From: Plotosus lineatus
Taxonomy: Eukaryota > Chordata > Actinopteri > Siluriformes > Plotosidae
Direction: 5' to 3'
DNA: 64,000 bases
Assembly: GCA_024760905.1 (NCBI GenBank)
Contig: CM045735.1
Span: 26,264,749 to 26,328,748, forward strand
The notes beneath the pieces were generated by a model. The model searched no databases, was not told the DNA's origin, and saw only the letters and a program-made list of their open reading frames with translations. Positions within the stretch are counted from its first letter, which is position 1, and every line of letters starts with the position of its first letter. Made by a program: the position numbers and the translations under genes. This document shows, piece after piece, positions 33,356 through 44,431 of this stretch.

Positions 33356-33531
33356 TGCACATTACATTTAGAGCATTTGGTAGACATTCTTATCCAGAGC
33401 GAATTACATTTCAATCATTTTTATACAACTGAGGGAAAGGGACCTTGAACAAGAGCCAAATACTGCTGATAGAACTGCTGATTTTTTGATCAGGAACCCA
33501 TTGCCTTATTCACTAAGCCACTACTGACCAC
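33356..33531 (-). mobile_element. Second tRNA-derived SINE family, copy
   Basis: 'tttggtagacattcttatcc' and 'agagcgaattac' are the well-known antisense 3' region of a fish SINE, and 'gatcaggaacccattgcc' to 'ctaagccactactgacc' its tRNA-like head. Recognised from memory; a short relative is at 56018-56090. Confidence 0.65.
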
Positions 33532-33840
33532 CTGTATGGACACACACACACACATGACTTATATTGTTCACTATTTGTTGCACTCTCAACTCTGTTATTA
33601 TTTCATCATACTGTTATGTTTATATTTTTATCTATGCCTTTTTCTATTTGCACTACCTCAATTGCGTCTACTCTGCACATCTTTTCATTTTATTATCAGT
33701 GCTAAGTGTCTTGTTCTTATGTTGTTTTTATTTTTTTGTGCTTTTTCTTTTTGGACTATTTTGGAACTGTGTTGTCTTTGCACTGTTTGCACCTAGTGGT
33801 ATGTGGCGAAGACAAATACCTTGGTCCTAGCTCCGTCTGT
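33532..33840. other. Possible LINE 3' untranslated fragment
   Basis: Words such as 'ttgcactacctcaattgcg', 'tctgcacatcttttc' and 'ctttgcactgtttgcac' resemble the 3' untranslated region of an L2-like fish LINE. Not decisive. Confidence 0.35.
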
Positions 33841-33850
33841 TTTTTTTTTT

Positions 33851-34194
33851 CAGTTCAGTTAATTTTCTGTAACCGTATAACCCTAATCAGGGTCGCGGGG
33901 AGGCTGGCGCCCATCCCAGCCAACTCCGGGCAAGGGCAGAGTACACCCTGGACAGCTCGCCAGGCCATCGCAGGGAGGAAACATGCCAATGGCTTTGCAG
34001 CCTACTCTTGTCGAAAATCAACAATGTTTTTTTTACATGCCTCCCACCATAGACAGTGAGAGAGAGACATGGCTGGCTTTTGATAACCCAGTTAGCTGCA
34101 CTGGGGGTGGGGGGGCAGTGACAATCTGTGGTGAGTGGAGCTTGAAGCCCCAACTTCAGTGATCCAGCACTTTTATCACGAGGCCACCACTGCC
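33851..34194 (-). mobile_element. Full-length tRNA-derived SINE, L2-like tail
   Basis: Antisense copy complete from '(tt)cagttaattttctgtaacc' to 'aggccaccactgcc', with runs of T on both sides that may be a T-rich target duplication. The body junction 'catcgcagggaggaaaca' marks where the L2-like tail meets the body. Confidence 0.87.
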
Positions 34195-34289
34195 AATCTT
34201 TTTTTTTTTTTTTTTTTTACCCCCTATATTTGATCCTTATGTTGTATATTTATGTAGCACCAGATCCTGGAGAAACATTGTTTTATTTA

Positions 34290-35113
34290 CTGTATTTTCC
34301 AGACTATAATTCACACTTTTTTCATACTTTGGCCGAAGGTGTGACTAATACTCCAGAGCGACTTATATGTGAAATTATTACATATAATTCTGTTCGTCAT
34401 CATTAACATAATTTCATATATTTGTTATTTTTAAACTCGCAACCACAAGAAGGCACTCAAGGCTTGGGTACAAGTACCAGCTCATCCATCACTGAAGAAA
34501 TGTCCCCAAAAAGAAAATTGTATTCTGTGGATTAGAAGCTGAAAGTAGTGAAATATGAAGCAGAAAATGGGAATCGAGCAGCAGAAATAAAGTTTGGAGT
34601 GAACGAGAGACTTGTGAGGGACTGGAGAAAACCGGAGATTATTATTGCTGCAATGAAGAAAGCAATAAAAGCGAATCGCGGGCTAAAAGCTAGGTGGCCA
34701 CAGCTAGAGGGACGAGCTTGCACATGGGTGCTTGAGCAACGTGCTGCAGGGAGAAACTTGTCAACAGTGCAGTTGCGTCTCCACGTCCAGGTAGTGAAAT
34801 TATGACATATAATTCTAAGAAGAGGGAAGAAAAGCGGAGATTATTATTTCTGTAATGAAGAAAACAAAAAAGCTAATCGCTAAAAAGTTAAAAGTTAATT
34901 GTGGGCGAAAAGCTAGATGGCCACATCTAGAAGAATGAGCTCGCACATGGGGCTTTGAACAACGTGCTGCAGGGAGAGGCTTGTTAGCAGTGCAGTTGTG
35001 TCTCCGCATCGAGGTAGTTGTCAAGTAAATGAATATAATGATTTTGCATGAGGACTTCCTCAGTGTTACCGCTTCATGCAATGCAACCCACTCTCTATAT
35101 CAGAGCGAGGAAC

Positions 35114-35116
<3 letters not shown>
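34290..35116 (+). mobile_element. Pogo-like element with transposase DNA-binding region, truncated
   Basis: Starts after TA with 'ctgtattttccagactataa', like 27023. The first internal unit encodes MSPKRKLYSVD, a stop, then KLKVVKYEAENGNRAAEIKF, GVNERLVRDWRKPEII and RWPQLEGRACTWVLEQRAAG: a Brinker/CENP-B-like DNA-binding domain of pogo transposases. A second, shorter copy of this unit follows (about 34815-35020). The right end is lost at a (TA)n array. Confidence 0.82.
34548..34805 (+). pseudogene. Pogo-like transposase DNA-binding relic
   Basis: 85-codon frame from MKYEAENGNRAAEIKFGVNE to QLRLHVQVVKL; the upstream part of the same domain (from MSPKRK at about 34500) is separated by one stop. 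The helix-turn-helix and the start of the HTH_CENPB domain (RWPQLEGRACTWVLEQRAAG) are readable. The DDE catalytic half is missing. Confidence 0.75.

Positions 35117-35207
<91 letters not shown>
35117..35207. repeat. (TA)n microsatellite between two DNA transposons
   Basis: About 86 nt of TA joining the broken pogo-like element to the left end of the Tc1-like element. Confidence 0.97.
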
Positions 35208-36725
35208 CTAGTCCTTCTCAAAAAAATTGCATATTGTGATAAAGTTCATTATTTTCTGTACTGTACTGATAAAAATTAAACTTTCATATATTTTAGATTC
35301 ATTGCAAACCAACTGAAATATTTCAGGTCTGTTATTGTTTTAATACTGATGATTTTGGCATACAGCTAATGAAAACCCAAAATTCCTATCTCAAAAAATT
35401 AGCATATCATGAAAACCATGATACTCTAAATGAGCTATTAACCTAATCATCTGAATCAACCAATTAACTCTAAACACCTGCAAAAGATTCCTGAGGCTTT
35501 TAAAAACTCCCAGCCTGGTTCATTACTCAAAACCGCAATCATGGGTAAGACTGCCGACCTGACTGCTGTCCAGAAGGCCATCATTGACACCCTCAAGCAA
35601 GAGGGTAAGACACAGAAAGAAATCTCTGAGCGAATAGGCTGTTCCGAGAGTGCTGTGGGACGTCTGTGGGAAGGGAAAATTGTGGCAGAAAAAGCTGCAC
35701 AACCAGACGAGGTGACCGAACCCTGAGGAAGATTGTGGAGAAGGGCTGATTCCAGACCTTGGGGGACCTGTAGAAGCAGTGGATTGGGCTACAGGTGCCA
35801 CATTCCCCAAGTCAAGCCACTTTTGAACCAGAAACAGCGACAGAAGCGCCTGACCTGGTCTACAGAGAAGCGGCACTGGACTGTTGCTCAGTGGTCCAAA
35901 GTACTTTTTTCGGAAGAAAGCAAATTTTGCATGTCATTTGGAAATCAAGGTGCCAGAGTCTGGAGGAAGACTGGAGAGAAGGAAATGCCAAAATGCCTGA
36001 AGTCCAGTGTCAAGTACCCACAGTCAGTGATGGTCTGGGGTGCCATGTCAGCTGCTGGTGTTGGTCTACTGTGTTTTATCAAGGGCAGTGTCAATGCAGC
36101 TAGCTATCAGGAGATTTTGGAGCACTTCATGCTTCCATCTGCTGAAAAGCTTTATGGAGATAAAGATTTCATTTTTCAGCACGACCTGGCACCTGCTGAC
36201 AGTGCCAAAACCACTGGTAAATGGTTTACTGACCATGGTATTACTGTGCTCAATTGGCCTGCAAACTCTCCTGACCTGAACCCCATAGAGAATCTGTGGG
36301 ATATTGTGAAGAGAAAGTTGAGAGGCACCAGACCCAACACTGTGGATGAGCTTAAGGCCGCTATCAAAGCATCTTGGGCCTCCATAACACCTCAGCAGTG
36401 CCACAGGCTGATTGCCTCCATGCCACGCCGCATTGAAGCAGCCATTTCTGCAAAAGGATTCCTGACCAAGTATTGAGTGCATAACTGAACATAATTATTT
36501 AAAGGGTGATTTTTTTGTATTAAAAGCACTTTTTTTATTGGTCGGATGAAATATGCTAATTTTTTGAGATAGGATTTTATTTTATAGATATATTAAAACA
36601 ATCAAAGGCTTGAACTACTTCAGTTGTGTGTAATGAATCTAAAATATATGAAAGTAATTTTTATCAGTACATTACAGAAAATAATGAACTTTATAACAAT
36701 ATGCTATTTTTTTGAGAAGGACTAG
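35208..36725 (+). mobile_element. Tc1-like transposon with long terminal inverted repeats
   Basis: TA on both sides (35206-35207 and 36726-36727). The ends 'ctagtccttctcaaaaaaat' are matched in inverted orientation for about 200 bp, with the inner word 'ctcaaaaaattagcatat' repeated near both inner borders, the IR/DR arrangement of Tc1-like elements. Length 1,518 bp is typical. It carries one transposase gene with at least one frame break. Confidence 0.93.
35541..36473 (+). pseudogene. Tc1-like transposase, inactive
   Basis: The first frame (35541-35726) is the paired-like N-terminus: MGKTADLTAVQKAIIDTLKQ, then ISERIGCSESAVGRLW. After a deletion and shift the second frame (to 36473) gives GYRCHIPQVKPLLNQKQRQK, VLFSEESKF, FQHDLAPADSAKTTG and PANSPDLNPIENLW, ending at TKY. 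The DDE triad shows Glu in place of the first Asp (normally FSDES), while the second Asp and Glu are present. About 45 residues of the second helix-turn-helix region are missing or shifted. It would cut and paste at TA sites if intact. Confidence 0.9.
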
Positions 36726-36727
36726 TA

Positions 36728-36990
36728 AGTATGCACACCCGAAAACTAATGTTTTCTCGAACCTGCTTTTGATTTTATGTCAGCATTCAGTCTTTTCAAA
36801 ACATTTTTGTGTACGTCTTGGCAGCCTCCTGAACTGAGTTTCACCTTGTATTTTCAACAGTTTTGGTGGGACGTCCAATTGTTTTTATTGTGCCATATTT
36901 TCTCCACTTGTTGAATACTGTCTTAATTGTGTTCCTTGGTATCTGTAAATGCTTAAAATTCTTTGTAGCCTTATCTTTTTGAGGACCATA
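36728..36990 (-). pseudogene. Tc1-like transposase N-terminal relic
   Basis: Antisense reading of about 36840-36975 gives IPRNTIKTVFNKWRKYGTIK and TIGRPTKTVE, the helix-turn-helix/GRPR-like region of a Tc1-like transposase. It abuts the right end of the neighbouring Tc1-like element but is a different, older family in opposite orientation. Confidence 0.65.
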
Positions 36991-37944
36991 GCTTTATCTG
37001 TAAGGTACAGTAGAGTTAATGTCAAGAAACAGCTGAACTTTGAACAGTTGAATTTTATTTGAGGTTAACTCGGGTTATGTAATTGGCAGCAGATGTGTTA
37101 TGACTGCTACTTTTTTCTGTAAACCTTACTTGATAAAAACAGGAACTTTACGGAATTTATAACACAAACATTTAGTCAAAGGAGAGATAATAGTTTACAA
37201 GAAAATAGTGAAGTAATCACAATTATTTTAATACCCCTATGATTGAAGGAAGATTTAATGGCTATTGCTTGATCTCCCTTTAAAAAGCAATAAAAATAAT
37301 AGAAAATAATAAAAAAACGCTTTACTACCTGTCAATTTACTCAAATCTTGCCAAGAGTACGATGAGATTCATGATAAATGTTTCCTTGCGCTTTGTCGTA
37401 AATCTGTTGAGCTCGAAGAATCCAAACAGCACATCCCCCAGAAAAGTTCAAAATCTTTTTTAATGTTGTAAGCAATACAGTGACAAATATCAGTTCTTAA
37501 CAATGGAGCAATGCCAAAATAAATTGGAAACTTCTTCAGTTTTTTCAGTATGATCATTGGATGGATAAAATCTGTAAATTAGTTTAAATTAAATTTCTCT
37601 GACTTTTTTGGTCAACAGGTAAAAAACAGCTAAAAGCCAGACCTTTTTCCATTTGATATGTTCCGAGTATTTACTCCCGTGCAAGATGAAACTGACATGA
37701 TATCCTTTTTAAACAGGGATCTAATTAACTTATAATTCTTACCATGGTTACAGGTCAAACAGATTTTACCGATTGAATTGTTATTCATATGTATAATTAG
37801 ATTGGATTAATAACAATAACAATTACATGGATAATTGATGGATTTCCACTCCTGCTTGAGATCTAAATAACTTGCAAACACCATAGGGGATTGCTCCAAA
37901 GACTTTTGCAAAGTCTCCAGGTATCACAAGGATAATTATAATTA
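36991..37944. other. Unassigned AT-rich stretch
   Basis: About 950 bp. No convincing frame; the 62-codon antisense frame at 37369-37557 has no recognised motif. Confidence 0.4.
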
Positions 37945-38745
37945 TATTTATATATTTATACTGCACTATGCCCGGAAAAAATGAACAGTTCTCTGGTTAA
38001 ACAAAATGGCCGTAACTTCAAAGTTAGATGTTCCACATTCTCAGAGCAAGGTTTAGAGATAATCTGCAGTCAGTACACCAGGTTTATTTAACAAGAATCC
38101 GTCGTTCTTCCGCCGCGGACCTTGTTGTAATCCACTGCGCTCCGGTCCTCCCTGAAGGCCGTATATCTGGCTAGTGTAATCGCCTAGTCGGGTGTACAGG
38201 AATCCCTCGCTACTTCACGCTTCTATTTATGCAGCTTCAGTGCATTGCATTTTTTTTTTTTTATATTCCTCAAAATAAAAAATAAGGAAATTAAGGAAGA
38301 AAAGGGTAAAAGGTTAAAGAAAATGCCACAAAAACAAGGCCAATTATCCCCCCCCAAAAAAAAACCCCGAAACAAACACACACAAAACAAACCCAACCCA
38401 AAATCTCTCATCAAAACTACATTTTTGTGAGGTGCGCATCTGAGTGCATGCGTTTTTTTGTGTGTGATTATTTATATTATTACATCTTATGCATTATTCT
38501 TTCATGTTTAATTGGTATTATAAGCATTTATAGTATTGAATATGTATTTATTGATATTATGTACACATATAGATGAACGTATGTGTGTGGGGGGTGCTAC
38601 TTCACGGATTTCAGTTATCGCGTGGGGATCTCGGTTCCAATTACCCGTTGGAAGTGAGGGATTCCTGTGCTCTCCTCTAGCCATGTTTCACAGAAACACA
38701 GCGTGGAGCAGTAGGACGAGGTGCGGTAAAGTTTAGCAACCTTGT
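37945..38745 (-). pseudogene. L2-like LINE 5' ORF relic interrupted by a MITE
   Basis: 37945-38196 and 38668-38745 together align with 63130-63440 (same orientation): 'gcactatgccc', 'cctgaaggc', 'ccatgtttcacagaaac'. The homologous region codes, antisense, for a LINE endonuclease start. The Tigger-like MITE 38197-38667 splits it. Confidence 0.7.
38197..38667 (+). mobile_element. Tigger-like MITE nested in a LINE relic
   Basis: 471 bp. Ends 'caggaatccctcgctacttc' and, in reverse complement, 'caggaatccctcacttcc'. The left flank is TA, the right flank TG (probably mutated TA). The paralogous LINE at about 63380 shows the empty site ('gtgtactctcctcgag'). No coding frame. Confidence 0.85.
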
Positions 38746-38879
38746 CTAATTCCTTGAGATAGGAAACATGCCACCCAGGAGTTTAATAGAGATTAAAGAT
38801 TCCTTTTATAATACAGTATAGACTTTTAATAGCTTAAAAAATTACTTCCAAAACTGAATTTCTTAAGGGATTGTAAAAT

Positions 38880-39240
38880 AAATGGATGCTCAACTTTATC
38901 TGCATCATTTATTGTTTTAACCAATAGGGAATTTAGAAAATGACAAAAAAGTGTTTTGTTCTCCTTTTTCTAATCACTTTGAACGAGACCTAATGGAAGC
39001 TCCCTTTGCTTTTTGTTGATGTCAACTTTAATTTGTAAATAAGCTAAACCTTTTTCTTCTTCTATTAAAGAGTCAGGCTCTTTGCTGGACAAATTAGTTA
39101 TGGTTGAAATAATATTTAACTTCTCTACTTTCCTACCCTTGACTTTTGAACACCACTCTTTTTCAAGTATTTTCCTATCTTATATTCCCTAGTTAAATCC
39201 AAAAGTGTTTTTATTGTTTGCTTTAGACCATTAGAATGAA
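38880..39240 (-). pseudogene. Possible AT-rich LINE ORF2 relic
   Basis: One antisense frame stays open for about 60 codons (KILEKEWCSKVKGRK to KKQRELPLGLVQSD) with lysine/glutamate-rich composition like the linker of L1/Tx1-type ORF2 proteins. No diagnostic RT motif was found, so this is a weak call. Confidence 0.3.
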
Positions 39241-39282
39241 ATCATATCCTTCATCTTTTTTTATGTTCATCATTTAGTAGTA

Positions 39283-39692
39283 CAGTAAGCCCTTGACTAT
39301 TCGCGGTTTTTCACTCACGGTTTGAGTATTTGCAGACTGCCGAGCAACTCGCACATGATTCAAATTCAGCCAATGGCTGTCCTCCTTCCTGCTGATTGGT
39401 TGAGATGATGTAACGCCCCTTTTTCCTCATTCGTGCACAAGTTGACAATGAGCCTTTTTTTAGTGTGTTTTAATTATCAGTTAAGTTCTATGATGTCAGT
39501 CAAACGCCTGCTAATCACCAGAAAAAGGTAATGAGGTTGGATGTCTCTTCTGAAGAAATAAGACTTTCTCCGGAAGAAACGACAGTTTCCTCTGAAGTCA
39601 CGTCATTGCTGAAGAGGAATAATCGTCTGAACTGTTGTAAAACACTCCACTATTAAAGTCTTTTTCAATTATTATTCCAGTACATGACTTAA
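39283..39692 (+). mobile_element. Tigger-like element, 5' part (family of 17728-18942)
   Basis: TA then 'cagtaagcccttgactattc'. It matches, in order, the right half of 17728-18942 read antisense and 60088-60450, including 'ctgattggttgag' and 'gaagaaataagactttctcc'. The 3' half is missing. Confidence 0.8.
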
Positions 39693-40147
39693 GGTAATAT
39701 TTTAAATAAATTATTATATTTATACATTTTTTATAAAATAAAATATTTTCAATAGGAAAAGGTTTACATTTTCTCTTTTTGTACTGTAATCATTAATAAT
39801 GCAAATTATGTTGATTAAATCATTATATTCAGTAGGTAGGCAAATGAAGTGACTGTCTGGGTCACATTTCGTTACCAATGTCATAAATCTGACTTTAAAT
39901 CTGTCATTTATGGTTCTAACCCAACTAAGTACTATGTCCCATGGCACAGCCATAGAGTATTACCGCACTGAGAATTAGTATTGTCCACAGTAGGGTGAGA
40001 TTCTTGAAAGCAGAAAAAAAATCTGATTTGAACGCTTTTGCAAATAACAACAACGCTTTTCTCTTAACATTATTATGTAACCCCCCCTGGTGTTTAGTGA
40101 AACAGTTGATAATATTAATGAACAATAAAAACAAAAGAGTTATGTGT
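39693..40147. other. Unassigned AT-rich stretch
   Basis: About 455 bp without supported features. Confidence 0.4.
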
Positions 40148-40472
40148 CATTTCATTTCATTTACTGTAACCATTTAATATTAATTATGGTTGCGGAGAGG
40201 TTGGCGCCCATCCCAGCCGACTCCGTGCGAGGGCAGCTCCCCAAGACATTGTAGGGCGGAAACACGCTGACGGCTTTGCAGCCTACTCTTGTCGAAAGTC
40301 AGCAATGGTTCTGTTACATGCCTCACACCATAGTCAGTTAGAAACATGGTTGACCTTTGATAACCCAGTTAGCTCCAGCGGGAGGACAGTGACAACCCGT
40401 GGAGAGTGGGGCTTGAGCCCCCAACCTTAGGATCAGTGATCCACCACCTGTACCACCAAGCCACCACTGCCC
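40148..40472 (-). mobile_element. Full-length tRNA-derived SINE, L2-like tail
   Basis: Antisense copy from 'tcatttcatttcatttactg' to 'aagccaccactgccc', flanked by 'agagttatgtg' (left) and 'agagttatatg' (right), a likely one-mismatch target-site duplication. The tail has a short internal deletion. Confidence 0.87.
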
Positions 40473-41284
40473 AGAGTTATATGTAAGAAAACAACAGAAA
40501 ATAAAAATGTCTTGGATATTGATTACACAACAGTGTCAATAAGTAACAAAAGTCTGTCGAGATCAGCACTGTATCATTATAACTGGGCACACTATCACAA
40601 AGTTACAATTAACAAGAGTTCACCTGTACCTTATTTGCATAGTGATATGCATTTCAACATGAAACAAGAGGTACGGAAATCACTTACTTGAAAATCATTC
40701 CCTTTTTAACCAGCAGGTACTAAATACCTGATAATTTAGAAGAACAAAGCGCATAGAAACTTAAACCTTAGGGAAACGAACTAAAACCCCCAATTAATAA
40801 CTCATTATGACCTGAGCAGAACGCACTTAGTCAGACCTTGAAATTTTATCTTGAACAGATCACGAATGAATTTCAGAGCCATTCACAATATTTTTTCCTG
40901 TGATGAAGTAGGCTATTTTTTCATCATTCGGAGCTTTCTTTATGAGGGGACCACAGTTTTTGTCGTTTTACTACCAGACTTCTTGTACATATTGGTTGTG
41001 CTTGTTTGATCTTTCAACAGAAACAGGTTTTGAATTTCTGGGAAAGATTATGACAGCTGTATTTTCAGAAGTTGACATATAAACTGTGCTCTAGACCATG
41101 GTTGGTGCCAAGAGCTCGAAATGTTCTGACTATTCACTCCGCCATCTTGAACTCTGTTCTGACTATTCGTTAACAGAGCTTTTAATGTAATTTTAATGTA
41201 ATTTTTAACGTAATTTTAATATAATTGGTTAATTCTGAACACTACCACACCACCAATTATAAGTTATAATTATAACTGGCGGTA
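40473..41284. other. Unassigned stretch upstream of an AT-rich LINE
   Basis: About 810 bp; may include the LINE 5' part but no diagnostic sequence was seen. Confidence 0.35.
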
Positions 41285-41302
41285 CTAAGATCAGCAAGCA
41301 AG

Positions 41303-41536
41303 TTGAAAGGTATGGACATTAAAATCTCGCCAGACTTCGCTGAGAAAATACAGGAGACACAAAGGAAATCACAGTCTTTCCTTAAAGAGGCACGTGCCAA
41401 GGACCAGTTTGCCATGTTACGATACGATAAAATTCAAATTCAAAATAAGGTGTATGAATTAGAACCGGGGAGGGAAACCCTTTCCTTGGTTAAAACGCTC
41501 CCACCCTTACAAACGAGTGATTTTGTTTACACCTAG
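41303..41536 (+). pseudogene. LINE ORF1-like C-terminal segment
   Basis: 77-codon frame with SQSFLKEARAKDQFAMLRYD and KIQIQNKVYELEPG, resembling the nucleic-acid-binding C-terminus of LINE ORF1 proteins (RExxRxxGxxAxLxYDKLxIDG pattern). It ends at a stop directly before the endonuclease remnants. Confidence 0.55.
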
Positions 41537-42079
41537 GGGTGTGGCCAGGCTCAGAATAAACAGTGTGTGAAGTGTGCAGTATGGAACTGTGAAGGTCTGA
41601 AAAAACTTGAACAGAACTGTATTTAGAGAATTCATCTCAAAGCATGACCTGATTGGATTAGTTGAAACTAAGATGAATGTGACAACTTTACTTTCGATGG
41701 ATACAACCATTATAAACAAATCAGAGAGAGAAAGAGTAGTGCTATTAGAAACTCCGGTGTCCTATTAATACTAGTGAAACATTCTATTTCGGAGCGTGTA
41801 ACAATAATGACATCAAGTTCAATCAACATCGTGTGGGTGAAGGTCTCCAATTTAATGCAGGAAATTGAACTAATATGGGGTGTTGTTTATTTTTCGCCAC
41901 CTGGATCTAGTGAACATTCAGATGAAAACATTTTTGAAAAATTGGAAAATGACACGAGTTATTTTAGAAATAGATATCATGGATGTTTATTTTGATACAG
42001 GGAGACTTTATCAGTTTTTTTAGTCAGTTAGATCAGTTAGATTCTAAAAATCAGTTAGATTTTTTCAGCAGATAATTTA

Positions 42080-43020
42080 ATGACAGCATTATCCCATAAT
42101 GATAGTAAAACATTTTGGAACGTTGTTAAATCTAGACCAAAGAAGATATCTAATAATATTACACCACTTGAATGGACATTATATTTTGAAAACTTATTCC
42201 ATGGCTTAAATCAATCTCCAGAAGAAAGTGATTTTTATATATACATTGCTGATTTTGTGAATTCTATTAGCGACGATTTGATAGAAGTTACAACTGACAT
42301 TGAAGGTTTGGATAGAGAAATTTCATGTCAGGAAATTGTGGATGTTATTAATCATATGCAAAACGGAACTGGCTTCAGAAAGGGTTTTCAAACAGTAGAT
42401 AATATTTTTGTTTTAGATACTATTATTACAAAGTACCTATCTCTATACAAGGGAAGGCTTTACTGTGCGTTTATTGACCTAAAGGCTGCTTTTGATTCTG
42501 TACCGCACTATGGCTTGTTGTATAAGTTACGGACTAACAATGTAAAAGGAAAAGTCTTCCGTCTTATTCAAAACATGTATTCAAAAGTAGTATCTTGTGT
42601 TGCTGTGAAAGATGGTTACTGTGATGTGTTTGATTGCTTATATGTCACCGTTATTATTTTTATTATACGTAAATGATATCATAAGAGTTTCTTGGTGAGG
42701 ATGGCGATAGGTGTGTTGAAATGTGTTGAAATAGTGTGTTGCACAATACAGGTTCTAATGTTATTGTTTGCAGATGATCTGGTAATTATTGAGAGTAGTA
42801 TTGTTGCATTGCAAAGGAGATTAGATAAAATGAGTGTGTATTGTAATAAATGACAATTGAGTGTTAATATTAATAAAACTAAAGTAGTTATATTCCATAA
42901 AGCAGGCCGTCTCAGGAAGTATGAAAAGTTTCATTTTAACGGATCTAAGATTGAGATAGTGTCATCCTATAAGTATTTAGGTGTGCATCTCTCTTGTTCA
43001 GGGTCATGGTATGTCACACA
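42080..43020 (+). pseudogene. LINE reverse-transcriptase relic
   Basis: The 198-codon frame carries GFRKGFQTVDNIFVLDTII (start of RT; the preceding block is deleted) and AFIDLKAAFDSVPH (motif A), then loses phase after VSCVAVKDGYCDVFDCLYVT. Around 42765 LLFADDLVIIESS (intact catalytic FADD) and then NINKTKVVIFHKAG and YKYLGVHLS continue in other frames. Confidence 0.8.
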
Positions 43021-43908
43021 AAAACACTTGCGGAACAGGCTATGAAAGTAATCAGAGCGTTAAAACATAATGTAAATAATTACTTAAATTTGCCTGTTAA
43101 TGTATTATTGCACATTTTTGATATCAAAGTGATTCCTCTGTTATCCTATGGCTCCGAGATCTGGGGTTTCCATCCAGCTCCCAATGTTGTACGGGTAGTA
43201 GATAACTATTATAAACAGGTTCTTCATTTGGGTAGATCATCACCATGTATCGCTGCTAGCGGTGAATTGGGTCGCTTCTCAATTAGAGTCAATTTTTATG
43301 TGAAAATTATAAAATTTTGGGTTAGAATTTTACACCAAGATATTAATAATATTTTGTGTAAAGCGTATAGTTTCCAATACTTGCTTGCAGAAAAGGGCAA
43401 ACGTTGTTGGGCTCTTAATGTTAAAAATATGCGTTTTAGTTATTGATTTGGATACATTTGGTTGAATCAGGATGTTGGTTGTGTAAAATCTTTCATTTTA
43501 AAATTTAAACAAAGGTGTATCCTTATAGATTATCAAAATTGGTTTGAGAGCATTAATAATGTGCCAAATTTGAATTTATTGAGAAGTGTGAAGAAAAAAG
43601 TGAAATTTGAGGAATATTTGTCAGTTATACGAGAATCAATCTATAGAATAGCTCTATGTCGTTTTTGCTGCTCTAATCATAACCTGCTTATTGAAGAAGG
43701 AAGAAAGATGAAACTGCTGTGTCACGAAAGGTTATGTCCTTTTTGTATAATACCTAATGTGGAATCTGAATATCATTTTTGCTTGATTTGTCCATTTTAT
43801 AATAGTTTGAGAGGCGATATACTACCACGTCATTTTGTTAAAAACCCAAATGAAGATAAATTTGTTCAATTGATGTCAACTACAAATGTTAACCATATTA
43901 ATGCCTAA
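42994..43908 (+). pseudogene. LINE C-terminal connector and Cys/His motif
   Basis: Two frames separated by one stop: MKVIRALKHNVNNYLNLPVN to LLSYGSEIWGF, ASGELGRFSIRVNFYVKIIK, then ERLCPFCIIPNVESEYHFCL with CPFY, a CxxC...HxxxxC motif typical of LINE C-termini. AT-rich codon use (many AAA, ATT, TTA) sets it apart from the GC-richer LINEs here. Confidence 0.75.
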
Positions 43909-44072
43909 GCTAAATATGTCTTCCTTGGTTTGAAACAGAGATGTAATTTTTTTGTCAAATATAAAGGACTGAACATTGTATATTTTATGACACTTCAACT
44001 GTATTGTTTCACTTGTGCATCTGTAAAATGGGCCTGTGGCCCCTTTACGTAAATAAAATCATTCAGTATAAG

Positions 44073-44431
44073 AGGGTATTCCCACTTATACATTATTTAA
44101 ATTCGTCAAAGGTTGACTGGCTTAAGTATTTATGCATAAGTTTTTGTTTATTTGTTTCCCCCTAAAAGATTTCAGTTCATTTTTCAGTTGAGCTGTGCAG
44201 GTTATATCATACTAAAGGATGAACTACTTCTATCATTAGGGCAGCCTTAAAAATATCTTTGTTGGCGGTAACACGGCTGGTTGGGCCAAAATTGTACATA
44301 GAAACCTCGCCTGAGCATTCACAGATGAAAAAAATAAAAACATACCGGCCAGTTGTGTTGAAAAAACACGCGTGTCCCCTATCATACACCATAGTAAAAA
44401 GTGACCAAAACGAAATCAGTATTAACGCCTT
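44073..44431. other. Unassigned non-coding stretch
   Basis: About 360 bp after the LINE; nothing recognisable. Confidence 0.4.

Larger units (their letters stand above)
41285..44072 (+). mobile_element. AT-rich LINE of a distinct type, internally deleted
   Basis: Coding pieces in order: an ORF1-like coiled segment (41303-41536), endonuclease remnants (about 41560-41960), RT (42080 to about 43020), connector (42994-43446) and a Cys/His C-terminus (43462-43908). The 3' end has the small hairpin 'gggcctgtggcccc' just before 'aataaaatcattcag', a layout I associate with LINEs from marine invertebrates and some fish. The part between endonuclease and RT is deleted near 42000-42070. Confidence 0.8.

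Noticed and set aside
33536..33830. Hydrophobic open frames with possible membrane segments
   Set aside because: T-rich sequence gives Phe/Leu-rich translations by composition; no start context or conservation evidence, and the DNA resembles a LINE 3' untranslated region.
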